This document shows positions 7,989-17,089 of a DNA stretch of 64,000 bases, one piece after another. Each line of letters opens with the position of its first letter. Position 1 is the first letter of the stretch. Source of the DNA: Dankookia rubra (GTDB taxonomy: Bacteria; Pseudomonadota; Alphaproteobacteria; Acetobacterales; Acetobacteraceae); assembly GCF_004355005.1 (NCBI RefSeq), contig NZ_SMSJ01000008.1:62001-126000 (forward strand), read 5' to 3'. A program made the position numbers and the translations under genes. The notes under the pieces were generated by a model, which was given only the letters and a program-made list of their open reading frames with translations, was not told the DNA's origin and did not search any database.

Positions 7989-8804
7989 CTAGGCCGGATC
8001 CCCGGCTGGCGGAAGCGCGAGGAGGGTGGGGCCGCGATGCGGTCCGCGCGGGGGCAGGTCGCGGGTGCGGTAGCGGGCGACCTCCTGGCCGGCCGGGACC
8101 TTCTGGAAGACCAGGAAGTAGCTGTGGTTCTTCCGCGCATGCACCTGGCGCAGCAGCCGGGCGATGCCCGGCTTGCCGCTGCGGACCAGCACGAAGAGGT
8201 CGCGCGCATAGAAGCCGAGCGCGGCGAGGCCCATGACGATCTGTACATGGGTCAGCTCCTGCCGGTTGGCGCTGACCTCGTCCTGGCACTTGACGATGAG
8301 GATGCCGTGGTCGCGCAGCACGCGCCGCGCCTCCCACCCCGCATCGAGGTAGAGGTCGAGCACCGCCTGGTGCCAGCGGCCGCCGCCGGGCGCGGCATGC
8401 GCGCCGCCGGAGGCGTAGAAGTCGCGCAGCGCGACATGGCTGCCGAGCCCGCCGCGGGTCTCGGCCTTCGGCCGCAGCAGGCCTTCCATGTAGGGCGGGT
8501 CGAGCACCAGGGCGTCGATGGCGTCCGCCGCATAGGGCAGGGCGCGGCAATCCGTGCCGGTGGCGAGGTCGGTGGGCAGCACCCGGTAGCGGCCGGGCGG
8601 CACCTCGCGCCAGAAGACGCCCTGGCCGAAGGTGACGTCGGCAATGGTGGCGCCGTCCGGCACGTGCAGCGCCAGGATCTGCGGGAAGAGCGCCGAGTTG
8701 CCGCCGGCATGGGCCGAGAGCACGACATCGGCGGTCGCGGTGCCGCCCTGCACGCGCTTTCGCCGCCCCGGGGCGGGGACAAGTCCGTCCTCGGTCGCGG
8801 TCAC
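7989..8804 (-). CDS. orphan DNA methyltransferase-like protein (DPPY motif)
   Basis: The 271-aa product has a SAM-binding segment [10 protein letters not shown] (motif I). It is followed by LDPPYMEGL, the catalytic DPPY motif of N6-adenine/N4-cytosine amino-methyltransferases. The C-terminal [13 protein letters not shown] is typical of DNA methylases. The GTG start overlaps the aat stop as GTGA, so the two are translationally coupled. No restriction enzyme is near, so it looks like a solitary methylase, possibly regulatory. The target site cannot be read from sequence. An RNA substrate is less likely but not excluded. Confidence 0.75.
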   Translation of the reverse strand: MTATEDGLVPAPGRRKRVQGGTATADVVLSAHAGGNSALFPQILALHVPDGATIADVTFGQGVFWREVPPGRYRVLPTDLATGTDCRALPYAADAIDALVLDPPYMEGLLRPKAETRGGLGSHVALRDFYASGGAHAAPGGGRWHQAVLDLYLDAGWEARRVLRDHGILIVKCQDEVSANRQELTHVQIVMGLAALGFYARDLFVLVRSGKPGIARLLRQVHARKNHSYFLVFQKVPAGQEVARYRTRDLPPRGPHRGPTLLALPPAGDPA

Positions 8805-9472
8805 GCGGCGGCAGGCTCCCTCAGCGCGCGGATCGCGGCCTCGAGCGCGACCGGGTCGGGGGCGGCGAGCCAGCGCGCCTCCTCGCCCACCGCATGCGCC
8901 AGGCGGCGCTTGTAGTCGGCGCGGGGGATCTCGTGCGCGCCGAACTGGGCCAGGTGCTCGGTCAGGAACTGGCTGTCGAGCAACGAGAAACCGCCCAGCC
9001 GGAGCCGGGCGACGAGATGGACCAGGGCGAGCTTCGAGGCGTCGCGGGCGCGGCTGAACATGCTCTCGCCGAAGAAGGCGCCGCCGAGGACGACGCCGTA
9101 GAGGCCGCCGACCAGCACCTGGCCGTCCCAGACCTCGATCGAGTGGGCATGGCCCTGGCGATGCAGGGTGAGGAAGAGGAACTCGATCTCCGGGTTGATC
9201 CAGGTGTCCTCGCGGCCCGGGGCGGGGGCGGCGCAGCCGGCGATGGCGCCGGCGAAGTCGGCATCGGCGGTGACCCGGTAGGAGCTGTGCAGCACGGTGC
9301 GCAGCAGGCGCTTCGGCAGGTGGAAGCCGCCGTCGAGCGGGATGATCCCGCGCCGCTCCGGGTCCAGCCAATAAAGCCGGTCGCCGCGCCGGCTCTCGGC
9401 CATGGGAAAGAGACCGGCGCGATAGGCGCGCAGCATGAGGTCCGGGGTGATGTCGATCTGCCGGCGGCTCAT
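8801..9472 (-). CDS. aat: leucyl/phenylalanyl-tRNA--protein transferase
   Basis: The 223-aa cytosolic enzyme transfers Leu or Phe from tRNA to N-terminal Arg/Lys and so marks proteins for ClpAP. Family motifs seen are [52 protein letters not shown] and [11 protein letters not shown]. The start chosen gives [17 protein letters not shown]; the upstream in-frame extension is Arg/Pro-rich and unlike the family. It lies 240 bp after accC, as in many alphaproteobacteria, and is coupled to the methylase gene by a 4-nt overlap. Confidence 0.95.
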   Translation of the reverse strand: MSRRQIDITPDLMLRAYRAGLFPMAESRRGDRLYWLDPERRGIIPLDGGFHLPKRLLRTVLHSSYRVTADADFAGAIAGCAAPAPGREDTWINPEIEFLFLTLHRQGHAHSIEVWDGQVLVGGLYGVVLGGAFFGESMFSRARDASKLALVHLVARLRLGGFSLLDSQFLTEHLAQFGAHEIPRADYKRRLAHAVGEEARWLAAPDPVALEAAIRALREPAAA

Positions 9473-9712
9473 GCCGCGGCGACCGGGACGCCGCACGACG
9501 CCCGCCGCCCCGGCCCACCCGCGAGGGGGCGCGCGTTCACCACGTGGCGGCGGGGGGCGGGATCGGCATCCCCCGACTATATCGAGCGGCAGCCCATGGC
9601 GCCACGGCCCCGGAGGCCGCGCGGCGTCACCCGGCGGCGAGGCGGTGTCCCGCACCTCCGGCATATCGGCATGTACCCCCGCGGCGGATGCGCCCGCGGT
9701 ACCGGGCCGGGT

Positions 9713-11074
9713 TCAGCCCGCCTCCGGCGCCTGCCGGTTGGCCACGAAGCGTTCCAGCCAATGGATGGTATAGTTCCCGGCCTGGAATTCCGGGTCCTCC
9801 ATGATGGCGCGGTGCAGCGGCAGGGTGGTCTGGATGCCGTCCACCACCATCTCGGCCAGCGAGCGCCTGAGGCGGGCGATCGCCTCGGCCCGGGTCGCGC
9901 CATGCACCACGAGCTTCGCCACCAGGCTGTCGTAGTGCGGCGGCACCGCGTAGCCCGAGTAGAGCGCGCTATCGACCCTGACGCCGAGCCCGCCCGGCGC
10001 GTGGTAGGTATGAACCCGGCCGGGGGAGGGGGCGAAGGTATCCGGGTCCTCGGCGGTGATGCGGCATTCGATCGCATGGCCGTGGAAGCGGATCTCGGAC
10101 TGGTCGTAGCCGAGCGGCTCGCCGGCGGCGACGCGGAGCTGCTCCTTCACCAGGTCGATGCCGCAGACCATCTCGGTCACGGGGTGCTCGACCTGCAGCC
10201 GCGTGTTCATCTCGATGAAGGCGAACTGGTTGTCCTGCCAAAGGAATTCGAGCGTCCCCGCGTTGCGGTAGCCGAGCTCGCGCAGCGCCCGCGTCACCTG
10301 GGCGCCGAGCGCGTCGCGGTCGGCCGCGGTCAGCACCGGCGAGCCCGCCTCCTCGACCAGCTTCTGGTGCCGGCGCTGGAGGGAGCAGTCGCGCTCGCCG
10401 AAATGCACGACATTGCCGTGGCTGTCGGCCATGACCTGCAGTTCGATGTGGCGGGGGCGGTCGAGGTATTTCTCGAGATAGACCTCGTCGTTGCCGAAGG
10501 CGGCCTTGGCCTCGGTGCGGGCGACGCGCCAGGCCTCCTCGAGCTCGTCCTCGGAACGCGCCACCTTCATGCCGCGTCCGCCGCCGCCGGCGGCGGCCTT
10601 GATCAGCACGGGATACTTCACCTCGGCGGCGACCGCGCGGGCCTCCTCGACCGAGGCCAGCGCGCCGAGGCTGCCCGGGACCAACGGCACGCCGAGCCGG
10701 CGCATCGCGTCCTTGGCGGCGATCTTGTCGCCCATCATGCGGATGTGCTCGGGGCTCGGGCCGATGAAGGCGAGGCCGTGCGCCTCCACCATCTCGGCGA
10801 AGTCGGCGTTCTCCGAAAGGAAGCCGTAGCCCGGATGCACCGCGTCCGCGCCGGTGATCGCGGCGGCCGAGAGGATGGCGGCGACGTTCAGGTAGCTGTC
10901 GCGCGCGGCGGGCGGGCCGATGCAGACGCTCTCGTCGGCCAAGCGGACATGCATCGCGGCCGCATCGGCGGTGGAATGCACCGCGACGGTGCGGATGCCC
11001 ATCTCCTGGCAGGCACGGTGGATCCGCAGCGCGATCTCGCCGCGGTTGGCGATCAGGACCTTGCCGATGCGCAC
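9713..11074 (-). CDS. accC: acetyl-CoA carboxylase, biotin carboxylase subunit
   Basis: The 453-aa ATP-grasp enzyme carboxylates biotin on AccB in the first half-reaction of malonyl-CoA synthesis. It begins with the biotin-carboxylase motif KVLIANRGEIALRI. It contains the glycine-rich ATP lid KAAAGGGGRGMK, then ERDCSLQRRHQK and FIEMNTRLQVEHPVTE with the metal- and bicarbonate-site residues. Length is close to E. coli AccC (449). It follows accB by 6 nt in the order aroQ-accB-accC. Confidence 0.97.
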   Translation of the reverse strand: MRIGKVLIANRGEIALRIHRACQEMGIRTVAVHSTADAAAMHVRLADESVCIGPPAARDSYLNVAAILSAAAITGADAVHPGYGFLSENADFAEMVEAHGLAFIGPSPEHIRMMGDKIAAKDAMRRLGVPLVPGSLGALASVEEARAVAAEVKYPVLIKAAAGGGGRGMKVARSEDELEEAWRVARTEAKAAFGNDEVYLEKYLDRPRHIELQVMADSHGNVVHFGERDCSLQRRHQKLVEEAGSPVLTAADRDALGAQVTRALRELGYRNAGTLEFLWQDNQFAFIEMNTRLQVEHPVTEMVCGIDLVKEQLRVAAGEPLGYDQSEIRFHGHAIECRITAEDPDTFAPSPGRVHTYHAPGGLGVRVDSALYSGYAVPPHYDSLVAKLVVHGATRAEAIARLRRSLAEMVVDGIQTTLPLHRAIMEDPEFQAGNYTIHWLERFVANRQAPEAG

Positions 11075-11080
11075 GCGCGC

Positions 11081-11587
11081 CTACTCCACGATCATCAGCG
11101 GCTCGCCGTATTCGACGGGCGTGCCGGGCTCGATCAGGATGCGGGTCACGGTGCCGGCCTTGGGCGCCTTGATCTGGTTGAAGGTCTTCATCGCCTCGAT
11201 CAGCAGCAGGGTCTGGCCCTGCGCCACCTTCGATCCCAGCGTGACGAAGGGCGGCTGCCCCGGCTCGGGCGCCAGGTACGCGACGCCGACCATGGGGGAG
11301 GCGACGAGGCCGGGATGCTTGGCGAGGTCGAGGCTCTCCTCGGCCGCGAGCTGCGCGGCGGTCTGCGCCACGACGACCGCAACCGGGGCGGCGGGCGCCG
11401 CGGCCGGGGCCTGCGGCATCGGCCCGGGCCAGGCCACCTGCACCGGCGCGGCCGGTGCCGGGAGCTTCCGTGCCACGCGGATGCGGCTATCCTTCTCGAC
11501 CAGCTCGATCTCGGTCAGGTCGGTGTCCTTGAGGATCTGCGCCAGGGCGCGGATCGCCGCCGGGTCGAACTGGATGCCGTTGCTCAT
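11081..11587 (-). CDS. accB: acetyl-CoA carboxylase, biotin carboxyl carrier protein
   Basis: The 168-aa carrier has an N-terminal AccA-contact region, a Pro/Ala-rich flexible linker (about 50-85) and a C-terminal biotinyl domain. The biotinylated Lys lies in EAMKTFNQI, a mild variant of the usual EAMKM. The start chosen is the ATG giving [12 protein letters not shown]. It overlaps the aroQ stop as ATGA, so translation is coupled. Confidence 0.96.
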   Translation of the reverse strand: MSNGIQFDPAAIRALAQILKDTDLTEIELVEKDSRIRVARKLPAPAAPVQVAWPGPMPQAPAAAPAAPVAVVVAQTAAQLAAEESLDLAKHPGLVASPMVGVAYLAPEPGQPPFVTLGSKVAQGQTLLLIEAMKTFNQIKAPKAGTVTRILIEPGTPVEYGEPLMIVE

Positions 11588-12048
11588 TCTTCGTCGTCCG
11601 GGTCGATCGGGTCGACCAGCCCCGCCATGGCCTGCAGCGCGAGGGCGTAGCCCTGCACGCCGAGGCCGGCGATGACGCCGGTGGCCGCCTTCGACACAAA
11701 GCTGTGGTGCCGGAATTCCTCCCGGCGATGGATATTGGTGATGTGCACCTCGATCACCGGCAGCCCGACCGCCAGCAGCGCGTCGAGCAGGGCGATCGAG
11801 GTCGTGGTGTAGCCCGCCGGGTTGATGATGATCCCGGCCGAGCGCCCGCGGCATTCCTGCACCCAGGTGACCAGCTCGCCCTCGCCGTTGGTTTGGCGGA
11901 AGTCGATCGCGAGCCCGAGCCCCTCGGCGGTTTCGGCGCAGAGCGCCTCGACGTCGTCGAGCGTCGCATGGCCGTACTTTTCCGGCTCGCGCGTGCCCAG
12001 CATGTTGAGATTCGGGCCGTTCAGGACGGTGATCAGGGGCGGAGTCAC
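11584..12048 (-). CDS. aroQ: type II 3-dehydroquinate dehydratase
   Basis: The 154-aa cytosolic enzyme dehydrates 3-dehydroquinate in the shikimate pathway. Type II motifs are complete: [14 protein letters not shown], the catalytic-region NPAGYTTTS, and [19 protein letters not shown] start ([11 protein letters not shown]) gives the usual length. It heads the aroQ-accB-accC operon and diverges from thiS with 127 bp between the starts. Confidence 0.95.
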   Translation of the reverse strand: MTPPLITVLNGPNLNMLGTREPEKYGHATLDDVEALCAETAEGLGLAIDFRQTNGEGELVTWVQECRGRSAGIIINPAGYTTTSIALLDALLAVGLPVIEVHITNIHRREEFRHHSFVSKAATGVIAGLGVQGYALALQAMAGLVDPIDPDDEE

Positions 12049-12175
12049 GGCAGGGTGTCCTGTCGGGTGGGGGGTTGGGGCTAGCACGGGGGGTTTTCGT
12101 GCCGCAAGCGGTGGGATGCAGCCGTGCGTCCCGGGTGCCTTGCCGCCGGCGTCGGGCTTCGCCATGTTCCGCCGC

Positions 12176-12388
12176 ATGGAGGCGACGATATCCATCACGG
12201 TGAATGGCGAGGCGCGGGAGATCCCGGGCCCCGCCACGGTGGCCGACCTGCTGGCGCGCATCGGGCTCGACCTGCGCAAGGTGGCGGTCGAGCGCAACCT
12301 GGAGATCGTCCCCCGCTCCACCTATGCCGCCACCGCGCTCAGCGCCGGCGACCAGCTGGAGATCGTCCACTTCATCGGCGGAGGCTGA
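12176..12388 (+). CDS. thiS: sulfur carrier protein ThiS
   Basis: The 70-aa ubiquitin-fold sulfur carrier is used in thiazole synthesis for thiamine. Its N terminus [14 protein letters not shown] and C terminus IVHFIGGG are typical; the terminal Gly is thiocarboxylated. The start at 12176 ([11 protein letters not shown]) fits family length better than the ATG at 12164. thiG begins 3 nt downstream. No TPP riboswitch core was recognised in the 127-bp upstream gap. Confidence 0.93.
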   Translation: MEATISITVNGEAREIPGPATVADLLARIGLDLRKVAVERNLEIVPRSTYAATALSAGDQLEIVHFIGGG

Positions 12389-12391
12389 GCC

Positions 12392-13204
12392 ATGGACACG
12401 ATTCCGACCACGGCTGCGACGCTTGACGACACCTGGGAGGTCGCCGGCCTCCGCTTCCGCTCCCGCCTGATCGTCGGCACCGGCCGCTACAAGGACCTCG
12501 AGGAGACCGGGCGGGCGATCGATGCCTCGGGTGCCGAGATCGTCACCGTCGCGGTGCGGCGGGTGAACCTCGGCGACCCCGCGGCTCCGATGCTGCAGGA
12601 TTTCGTCGACCCCAAGCGCTACACCTACCTGCCGAACACTGCCGGCTGCTTCACCGCGCAGGACGCGGTCCGCACCCTGCGCCTGGCGCGGGAGGCCGGC
12701 GGCTGGAACCTGGTGAAGCTCGAGGTGCTGGGCCCGCCGCCCTTCCTCTATCCTGACATGCGGGCGACCTTCGAGGCGCTGGAGGCGCTGCTGAAGGACG
12801 GCTTCCAGGTCATGGTCTACTGCTCGGACGACCCGATCGCCGCCAAGCGGCTCGAGGAGATGGGCGCCGTGGCGGTCATGCCGCTGGGCGCGCCGATCGG
12901 CTCGGGCCTCGGCATCCAGAACCCGGTGATGATCCGGGCGATCATCGAGAATGCCAAGGTCCCGGTGCTGGTCGATGCCGGGGTCGGCACGGCCTCCGAC
13001 GCCGCGCTGGCGATGGAGCTCGGCTGCGACGCGGTGCTGATGAACAGCGCCATCGCCCATGCCAGGGAGCCCGTGCGGATGGCCCGCGCCATGAAGGCGG
13101 CGGTCGAGGCCGGGCGGCATGCCTTCCTCGCCGGGCGGATGCCGCGGCAATATGCCGCCGACCCGTCCAGTCCGCTGCATGCCGGGGTGATCGGGCGGAA
13201 CTGA
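12392..13204 (+). CDS. thiG: thiazole synthase
   Basis: The 270-aa TIM-barrel enzyme builds thiazole phosphate from DXP, dehydroglycine and the sulfur on ThiS. Conserved stretches seen are [25 protein letters not shown] (with the Schiff-base Lys), [12 protein letters not shown] and [12 protein letters not shown]. It forms a two-gene unit with thiS. The remaining thiamine genes (thiC, thiE, thiO) are not in this window. Confidence 0.96.
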   Translation: MDTIPTTAATLDDTWEVAGLRFRSRLIVGTGRYKDLEETGRAIDASGAEIVTVAVRRVNLGDPAAPMLQDFVDPKRYTYLPNTAGCFTAQDAVRTLRLAREAGGWNLVKLEVLGPPPFLYPDMRATFEALEALLKDGFQVMVYCSDDPIAAKRLEEMGAVAVMPLGAPIGSGLGIQNPVMIRAIIENAKVPVLVDAGVGTASDAALAMELGCDAVLMNSAIAHAREPVRMARAMKAAVEAGRHAFLAGRMPRQYAADPSSPLHAGVIGRN

Positions 13205-13280
13205 GCGGGCTTGCCGCTGGCGCACCGGGCGGGGCGCCCTACTCTTTCCTGACGGGGATGCAGGGGGAGGGGAGCGGCCC

Positions 13281-13577
13281 ATGCAGGGAATGCCTTGGCC
13301 GATCGCGGTGCTGCTGGTCCTGCCCCTGCTTGGCGGTGCCGCCGTGGCCGATCCGGCGCCGCTGGCGGCGCAGGGCTGCCTCGGCTGCCATGGCCCGCAG
13401 GGCCGGGGGACCGGTGCCGGCGCGCGGCTGGCCGGGCGGGACGCGGCGGAGCTCGACGCGATCCTGCGGGACTACCGGACCGATGCGCGCCAGGGCACCA
13501 TCATGAACCGCATCGCGCGCGGCTACACGGAGGCCGAACTGGCCGCGGCGGCTGCCTATTTCGCGGCGGTCCGGTGA
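13281..13577 (+). CDS. small c-type cytochrome, probable sulfide dehydrogenase cytochrome subunit
   Basis: The 98-aa periplasmic cytochrome has a signal peptide at residues 1-24. The single heme motif CLGCH is near residue 33. The Met in GTIMNRIARG is the likely second heme ligand. Its stop overlaps the start of the flavoprotein gene (TGATG), matching the FccA-FccB arrangement of flavocytochrome c sulfide dehydrogenase. It would accept electrons from the flavoprotein. Confidence 0.85.
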   Translation: MQGMPWPIAVLLVLPLLGGAAVADPAPLAAQGCLGCHGPQGRGTGAGARLAGRDAAELDAILRDYRTDARQGTIMNRIARGYTEAELAAAAAYFAAVR

Positions 13578-14836
13578 TGCGGCTCACCCGCCGCGCCGCG
13601 CTCGGGCTGCTGGCCGCGCCCGCCCTCTCCCGCGCCCAAGGGGCGGCGCGGCTGCTGGTGGTGGGGGGCGGCTTCGGCGGCGCCTCGGCCGCCCGCTTCG
13701 CCCGGACCAGCTACCCCGAGCTGCAGGTCACGCTGGTCGAGCCGCAGGCGCGCTTCGTCACCTGCCCCTATGGCAACCTGCTGCTCGGCGGCTTCCGGCA
13801 GATCGGCGACATCACCCATTCCTATGACGGGCTGCAGGCCGCCGGCATCCGCCTGGTGCAGGACTGGGCGGCCGGGATCGACGCCGCGGCGCGGACGGTG
13901 CGGCTGCGCGGCGGCGGGGCGCTGGCCTACGACAAGCTGATCCTCTCGCCCGGCATCGCGCTCCGCTGGGGCGCGCTGCCCGGCTACGACGAGGCGGCAG
14001 CCGAGGTCTTCCCGCATGCCTGGATGGGCGGCGATGGCAGCCAGATCGAGCTGCTGCGGCGGCAGCTCGAGGCCATGCCGGATGGCGGCGTGGTCGGGAT
14101 CTCGATCCCCGCCAATCCCTACCGCTGCCCGCCGGGCCCCTACGAGCGCATCAGCATGGTCGCGGCCTATCTCAAGCGCCACAAGCCGAAATCCAAGGTC
14201 CTGGCGCTGGATGCCAAGGACGCCTTCAGCAAGCAGGGCCTGTTCCAGGACGGCTGGAAGGCGCTCTATGGCGGCATGGTCGAATGGGTGCCGGCCAGCC
14301 AGGACGGCGCGGTGGCCCGCGTCGACCCGGGAGAGAAGGTCTTCGAGACCGAGTTCGGCACCCGCCACACGCTGGCGGTCGGCAACGTCATCCCGCCGCA
14401 ATCGGCCGCGCGCATCGTCACCGCCAGCGGCCTAGCGGCGAAGACGGGCTGGGCGGAGGTCGACCCGCTGACCTTCGCTTCCCGCGCCGCGCCCGACATC
14501 CACATCGTGGGCGACGCCAACAACGGCGCGCCGATGCCGAAATCCGCCTTCGTCGCCAACAACACGGCGAAGCAGGCGGTGGCCTGCGCCGCAGCCGCGC
14601 TGCGCGGCCAGTCGCCGCCCGAAGGGGTCTATTTCAACACCTGCTACAGCCATGTCGGCGAGGCCTACGGCATCAGCATCGTCGGCATCTTCCGCCCCGG
14701 CCCGGCCGGCTTCGTCGAGGTGCCGGACTCGGGCGGCGTTTCCCCGCGCGGCGTGCTGCCGGAGCAGCGGCGGCTGGAAGCGGCCTATGCCGACGCCTGG
14801 TATGCCAGCATCACCCGGGACATGTTCGGCGGCTGA
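13577..14836 (+). CDS. fccB: flavocytochrome c sulfide dehydrogenase, flavoprotein subunit
   Basis: The 419-aa FAD protein oxidises sulfide in the periplasm. The N terminus MRLTRRAALGLLAAP looks like a twin-arginine signal. The FAD motif LLVVGGGFGGASAA follows. Redox-active Cys residues of the family are present in YRCPPGPYER and FNTCYSHVGEAYGIS. The FAD ribityl-binding region VGDANNGAPMPKSAF is clear. Its ATG shares a base with the stop of the cytochrome gene. The pair suggests sulfide detoxification or use. Confidence 0.9.
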   Translation: MRLTRRAALGLLAAPALSRAQGAARLLVVGGGFGGASAARFARTSYPELQVTLVEPQARFVTCPYGNLLLGGFRQIGDITHSYDGLQAAGIRLVQDWAAGIDAAARTVRLRGGGALAYDKLILSPGIALRWGALPGYDEAAAEVFPHAWMGGDGSQIELLRRQLEAMPDGGVVGISIPANPYRCPPGPYERISMVAAYLKRHKPKSKVLALDAKDAFSKQGLFQDGWKALYGGMVEWVPASQDGAVARVDPGEKVFETEFGTRHTLAVGNVIPPQSAARIVTASGLAAKTGWAEVDPLTFASRAAPDIHIVGDANNGAPMPKSAFVANNTAKQAVACAAAALRGQSPPEGVYFNTCYSHVGEAYGISIVGIFRPGPAGFVEVPDSGGVSPRGVLPEQRRLEAAYADAWYASITRDMFGG

Positions 14837-15007
14837 CCCGGTTCGCCGTCTTGGATCGTGGCGCTGGCGCTTGCCGTACCGGTGGATTCCCGGCCGATTC
14901 GCCCGGCGGCAGGCGTTTCAGCCTGATCCTCGCGAGGGTTCCGGGGGAGTTTCCGGCCGCCGGCGAAGGTTGCTGGAAAAAAATCCGGCCAGGGCGGTTT
15001 TTTCGCT

Positions 15008-15035
15008 TTGCAGGGGAGGGGGCGGGCCCTATATG
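15008..15035 (+). promoter_or_regulatory. probable sigma70-type promoter of the decarboxylase gene
   Basis: A -35 box TTGCAG (15008-15013) and a -10 box TATATG (15030-15035) are 16 nt apart, one of the better consensus matches in this GC-rich window. The start site would be near 15042, giving a leader of about 245 nt before the ATG at 15287. Confidence 0.5.
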
Positions 15036-15041
15036 CCGCCT

Positions 15042-15286
15042 CAGACGCAGTACGCACGTGCCTCTGGCCCCAGGCCCACGGAACCCCGGCGCTCCTCCAC
15101 AACGGCGCCAAGTATCGGGTCACCGCAGCGCAAGGTTTACGCAACGACGTCAAGCGTTCTGGCAACCCCGTTCGGGTCAATCCCGGGCGGTCCACTTGGT
15201 CGCTGGTTCGTTCGACCGTTTCGTCAACTTGGGGCCGCCGTCCCGGAACATGGGGGCGGTCCTTCCTGTCTTTGGAGGGTGCTGGC
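15042..15286 (+). promoter_or_regulatory. structured 5' leader of the decarboxylase mRNA, candidate speF-type RNA element
   Basis: Nothing in this leader looks protein-coding. The Shine-Dalgarno GGAGG (15274-15278) can be hidden by a local stem (15261-15266 with 15274-15279). A CCTCC (15094-15098), complementary to it, sits in the loop of an upstream hairpin (15088-15092 with 15105-15109). These give alternative pairings typical of translational control. Alphaproteobacterial ornithine decarboxylase genes are known to carry the speF RNA motif; identity with that motif is an inference. Confidence 0.45.
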
Positions 15287-16417
15287 ATGACCCCGAAGGT
15301 CGCCCGCTATCTGCGTGACACCGCCCCGGCGACGCCCTGCTTCGTCCTCGACGTGGACCGGGTGGAGGAGAACTACCGCCGCCTGATCGCGGCGATGCCG
15401 CTGGCGCGCGTCTACTACGCGGTCAAGGCGAACCCCGCCGCCCCGATCCTCGAGCGCTTGGTCGGCCTCGGCTCCTGCTTCGACGCGGCGAGCCTCGAGG
15501 AGGTCGAGGCCTGCCTCGCGGCCGGCGCGACGCCGAAGGCGATCTCCTACGGCAACACCATCAAGAAGGAGAGCGCGATCCGCGCCGCCTTCGAGGCCGG
15601 TGTGACCATGTACGCCTTCGACTCGGAAGCCGAGTTGCGGAAGCTGGCGCGCAGCGCGCCCGGCGCCCGGGTCTATTGCCGCATCCTGGTCGGCAACGAC
15701 GGCGCCGAATGGCCGCTGAACCGCAAGTTCGGCTGCGACATCGAGATGGCGAAGGCGCTGATGGTGCAGGCCGGCGAGCTCGGCCTCGACCCCTACGGCA
15801 TCTCCTTCCATGTCGGCAGCCAGCAGACCAAGACCACGGCCTATGAGGCCGCGATCGGCCGGGTGGCGATGCTGTTCACCGACCTCAAGGAGGCCGGGAT
15901 CAACCTGCGCATGGTCAACCTCGGCGGCGGCTACCCCGTGCGCTACCGCGCCGAGGTGCCGGAGATCGACGATTTCGGCGCCGCCATCATGGGCGCGATG
16001 GTGCAGCATTTCGGCAATGCGCTGCCCGAGATCGTGATCGAGCCGGGCCGCTTCATGGTCGGCGATGCCGGCGTGGTCTCGGCCGAGGTCGTGCTCGTTT
16101 CCCGCAAGGCGGCGGACGACCCGGTGCGCTGGGTCTACCTTGACATCGGCCGCTTCGGCGGCCTGGCCGAGACCGAGGGCGAGTCGATCAAGTACGCCTT
16201 CCGCACGCCGCATGACGGCGAGGCCGATGGTCCCGTGACCATCGCCGGACCGACCTGCGACAGCACGGACACGCTGTACGAGAAGTCCAACTACCGCCTG
16301 CCGCTCGCGCTCGACTGCGGCGACCGGGTGGAACTGCTCTCGACCGGCGCCTACGTGACGACCTATGCGAGCCAGGCCTTCAACGGCTTCCGCCCGTTGG
16401 CCGAGCATTACGTCTGA
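15287..16417 (+). CDS. odc: ornithine/lysine decarboxylase, fold III (DapDC/ODC family)
   Basis: The 376-aa PLP enzyme decarboxylates ornithine (and often lysine) to start putrescine/cadaverine synthesis. The PLP Lys is in YYAVKANPA. HVGSQ, GGGYP and EPGRF bind the cofactor phosphate. CDSTDTL holds the catalytic Cys-Asp pair. A GGAGG 8 nt before the ATG decides the start; an in-frame extension into the leader is not protein-like. An Lrp-type regulator follows on the same strand. Confidence 0.92.
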   Translation: MTPKVARYLRDTAPATPCFVLDVDRVEENYRRLIAAMPLARVYYAVKANPAAPILERLVGLGSCFDAASLEEVEACLAAGATPKAISYGNTIKKESAIRAAFEAGVTMYAFDSEAELRKLARSAPGARVYCRILVGNDGAEWPLNRKFGCDIEMAKALMVQAGELGLDPYGISFHVGSQQTKTTAYEAAIGRVAMLFTDLKEAGINLRMVNLGGGYPVRYRAEVPEIDDFGAAIMGAMVQHFGNALPEIVIEPGRFMVGDAGVVSAEVVLVSRKAADDPVRWVYLDIGRFGGLAETEGESIKYAFRTPHDGEADGPVTIAGPTCDSTDTLYEKSNYRLPLALDCGDRVELLSTGAYVTTYASQAFNGFRPLAEHYV

Positions 16418-16559
16418 CGCCAGCCGATCGCCGGAGGCGGCCGAGCCGCCCGGCACTGCGGGCGCAGCTTCGATGGTCGAATGCCCGGCCGGGGCTCGTT
16501 CCCCGGCCAACGAAAATCCTTCCGTTCACAAGCCGGGCGAGGGCGCTTAAAGTCCCGCC

Positions 16560-17027
16560 ATGGATGAGATCGACCGGAACCTGACCGTCGCCCTGCAGCT
16601 CGATGGCAGCGCGGGGCTGGCGGAGCTGGCCAAGGTCGCGGGGCTGTCGGTCTCCGCCACCGCGGAGCGGGTGAAGCGGCTGGAGGAGCGCGGGGTGATC
16701 CGCGGCTGGCGCGCCGACCTCGACCCGGCCCAGGCCGGCTGCCCCTTGCTGGCGCATGTGCTGGCCGCCGTGGCGCCGGGCCGCGACGACACCGCCTTCC
16801 GCAAGGCGATGCGGCGGGAGGAGGCGGTGCTCGAATGCCACGCCGTCACCGGCCCCTGGACCTACCTGCTGAAGCTGCGCCTGCCCGACATGGCCGCGCT
16901 CGACAGCTTCCTGAACGAGGAGCTGCGCGTCCTGCCGGGCGTGCAGCGGGTGGAGACGCTGCTGGCGATCGCCACGGTGAAGGAGACCAGCATTCTTCCG
17001 GTGGCGGCGGCGGACCCGGAGGAATAA
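16560..17027 (+). CDS. Lrp/AsnC family transcriptional regulator
   Basis: The 155-aa protein has an N-terminal winged helix (IDRNLTVALQLDG, LAKVAGLSVSATAERVKRLEERGVI) and a C-terminal RAM ligand-binding domain (about 70-140). It lies 142 bp after the decarboxylase gene in the same direction, so an amino acid that feeds or controls that pathway is a reasonable ligand guess. Family members usually form octamers and bind their own promoter. Confidence 0.9.
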   Translation: MDEIDRNLTVALQLDGSAGLAELAKVAGLSVSATAERVKRLEERGVIRGWRADLDPAQAGCPLLAHVLAAVAPGRDDTAFRKAMRREEAVLECHAVTGPWTYLLKLRLPDMAALDSFLNEELRVLPGVQRVETLLAIATVKETSILPVAAADPEE

Positions 17028-17089
17028 GGCCGGCGGCTTCCCCGACGCGACGGACCGGGGATGCTTCCGCCCCCGCCTGGCGTCCTTCC

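Noticed and set aside
8894-11650. Open plus-strand frame of about 900 codons opposite aat, accC and accB
   Set aside because: It is antisense to well-recognised genes and has His/Asp/Arg/Gly-rich composition typical of the opposite strand of GC-rich coding DNA. The same holds for long frames at 6489-8915, 36096-38525, 38216-40600 and 41337-44453.
12049-12175. TPP riboswitch before thiS
   Set aside because: The conserved CTGAGA and ACC...GATCTGGATAATGCCAG-type elements were not found in the 127-bp gap.
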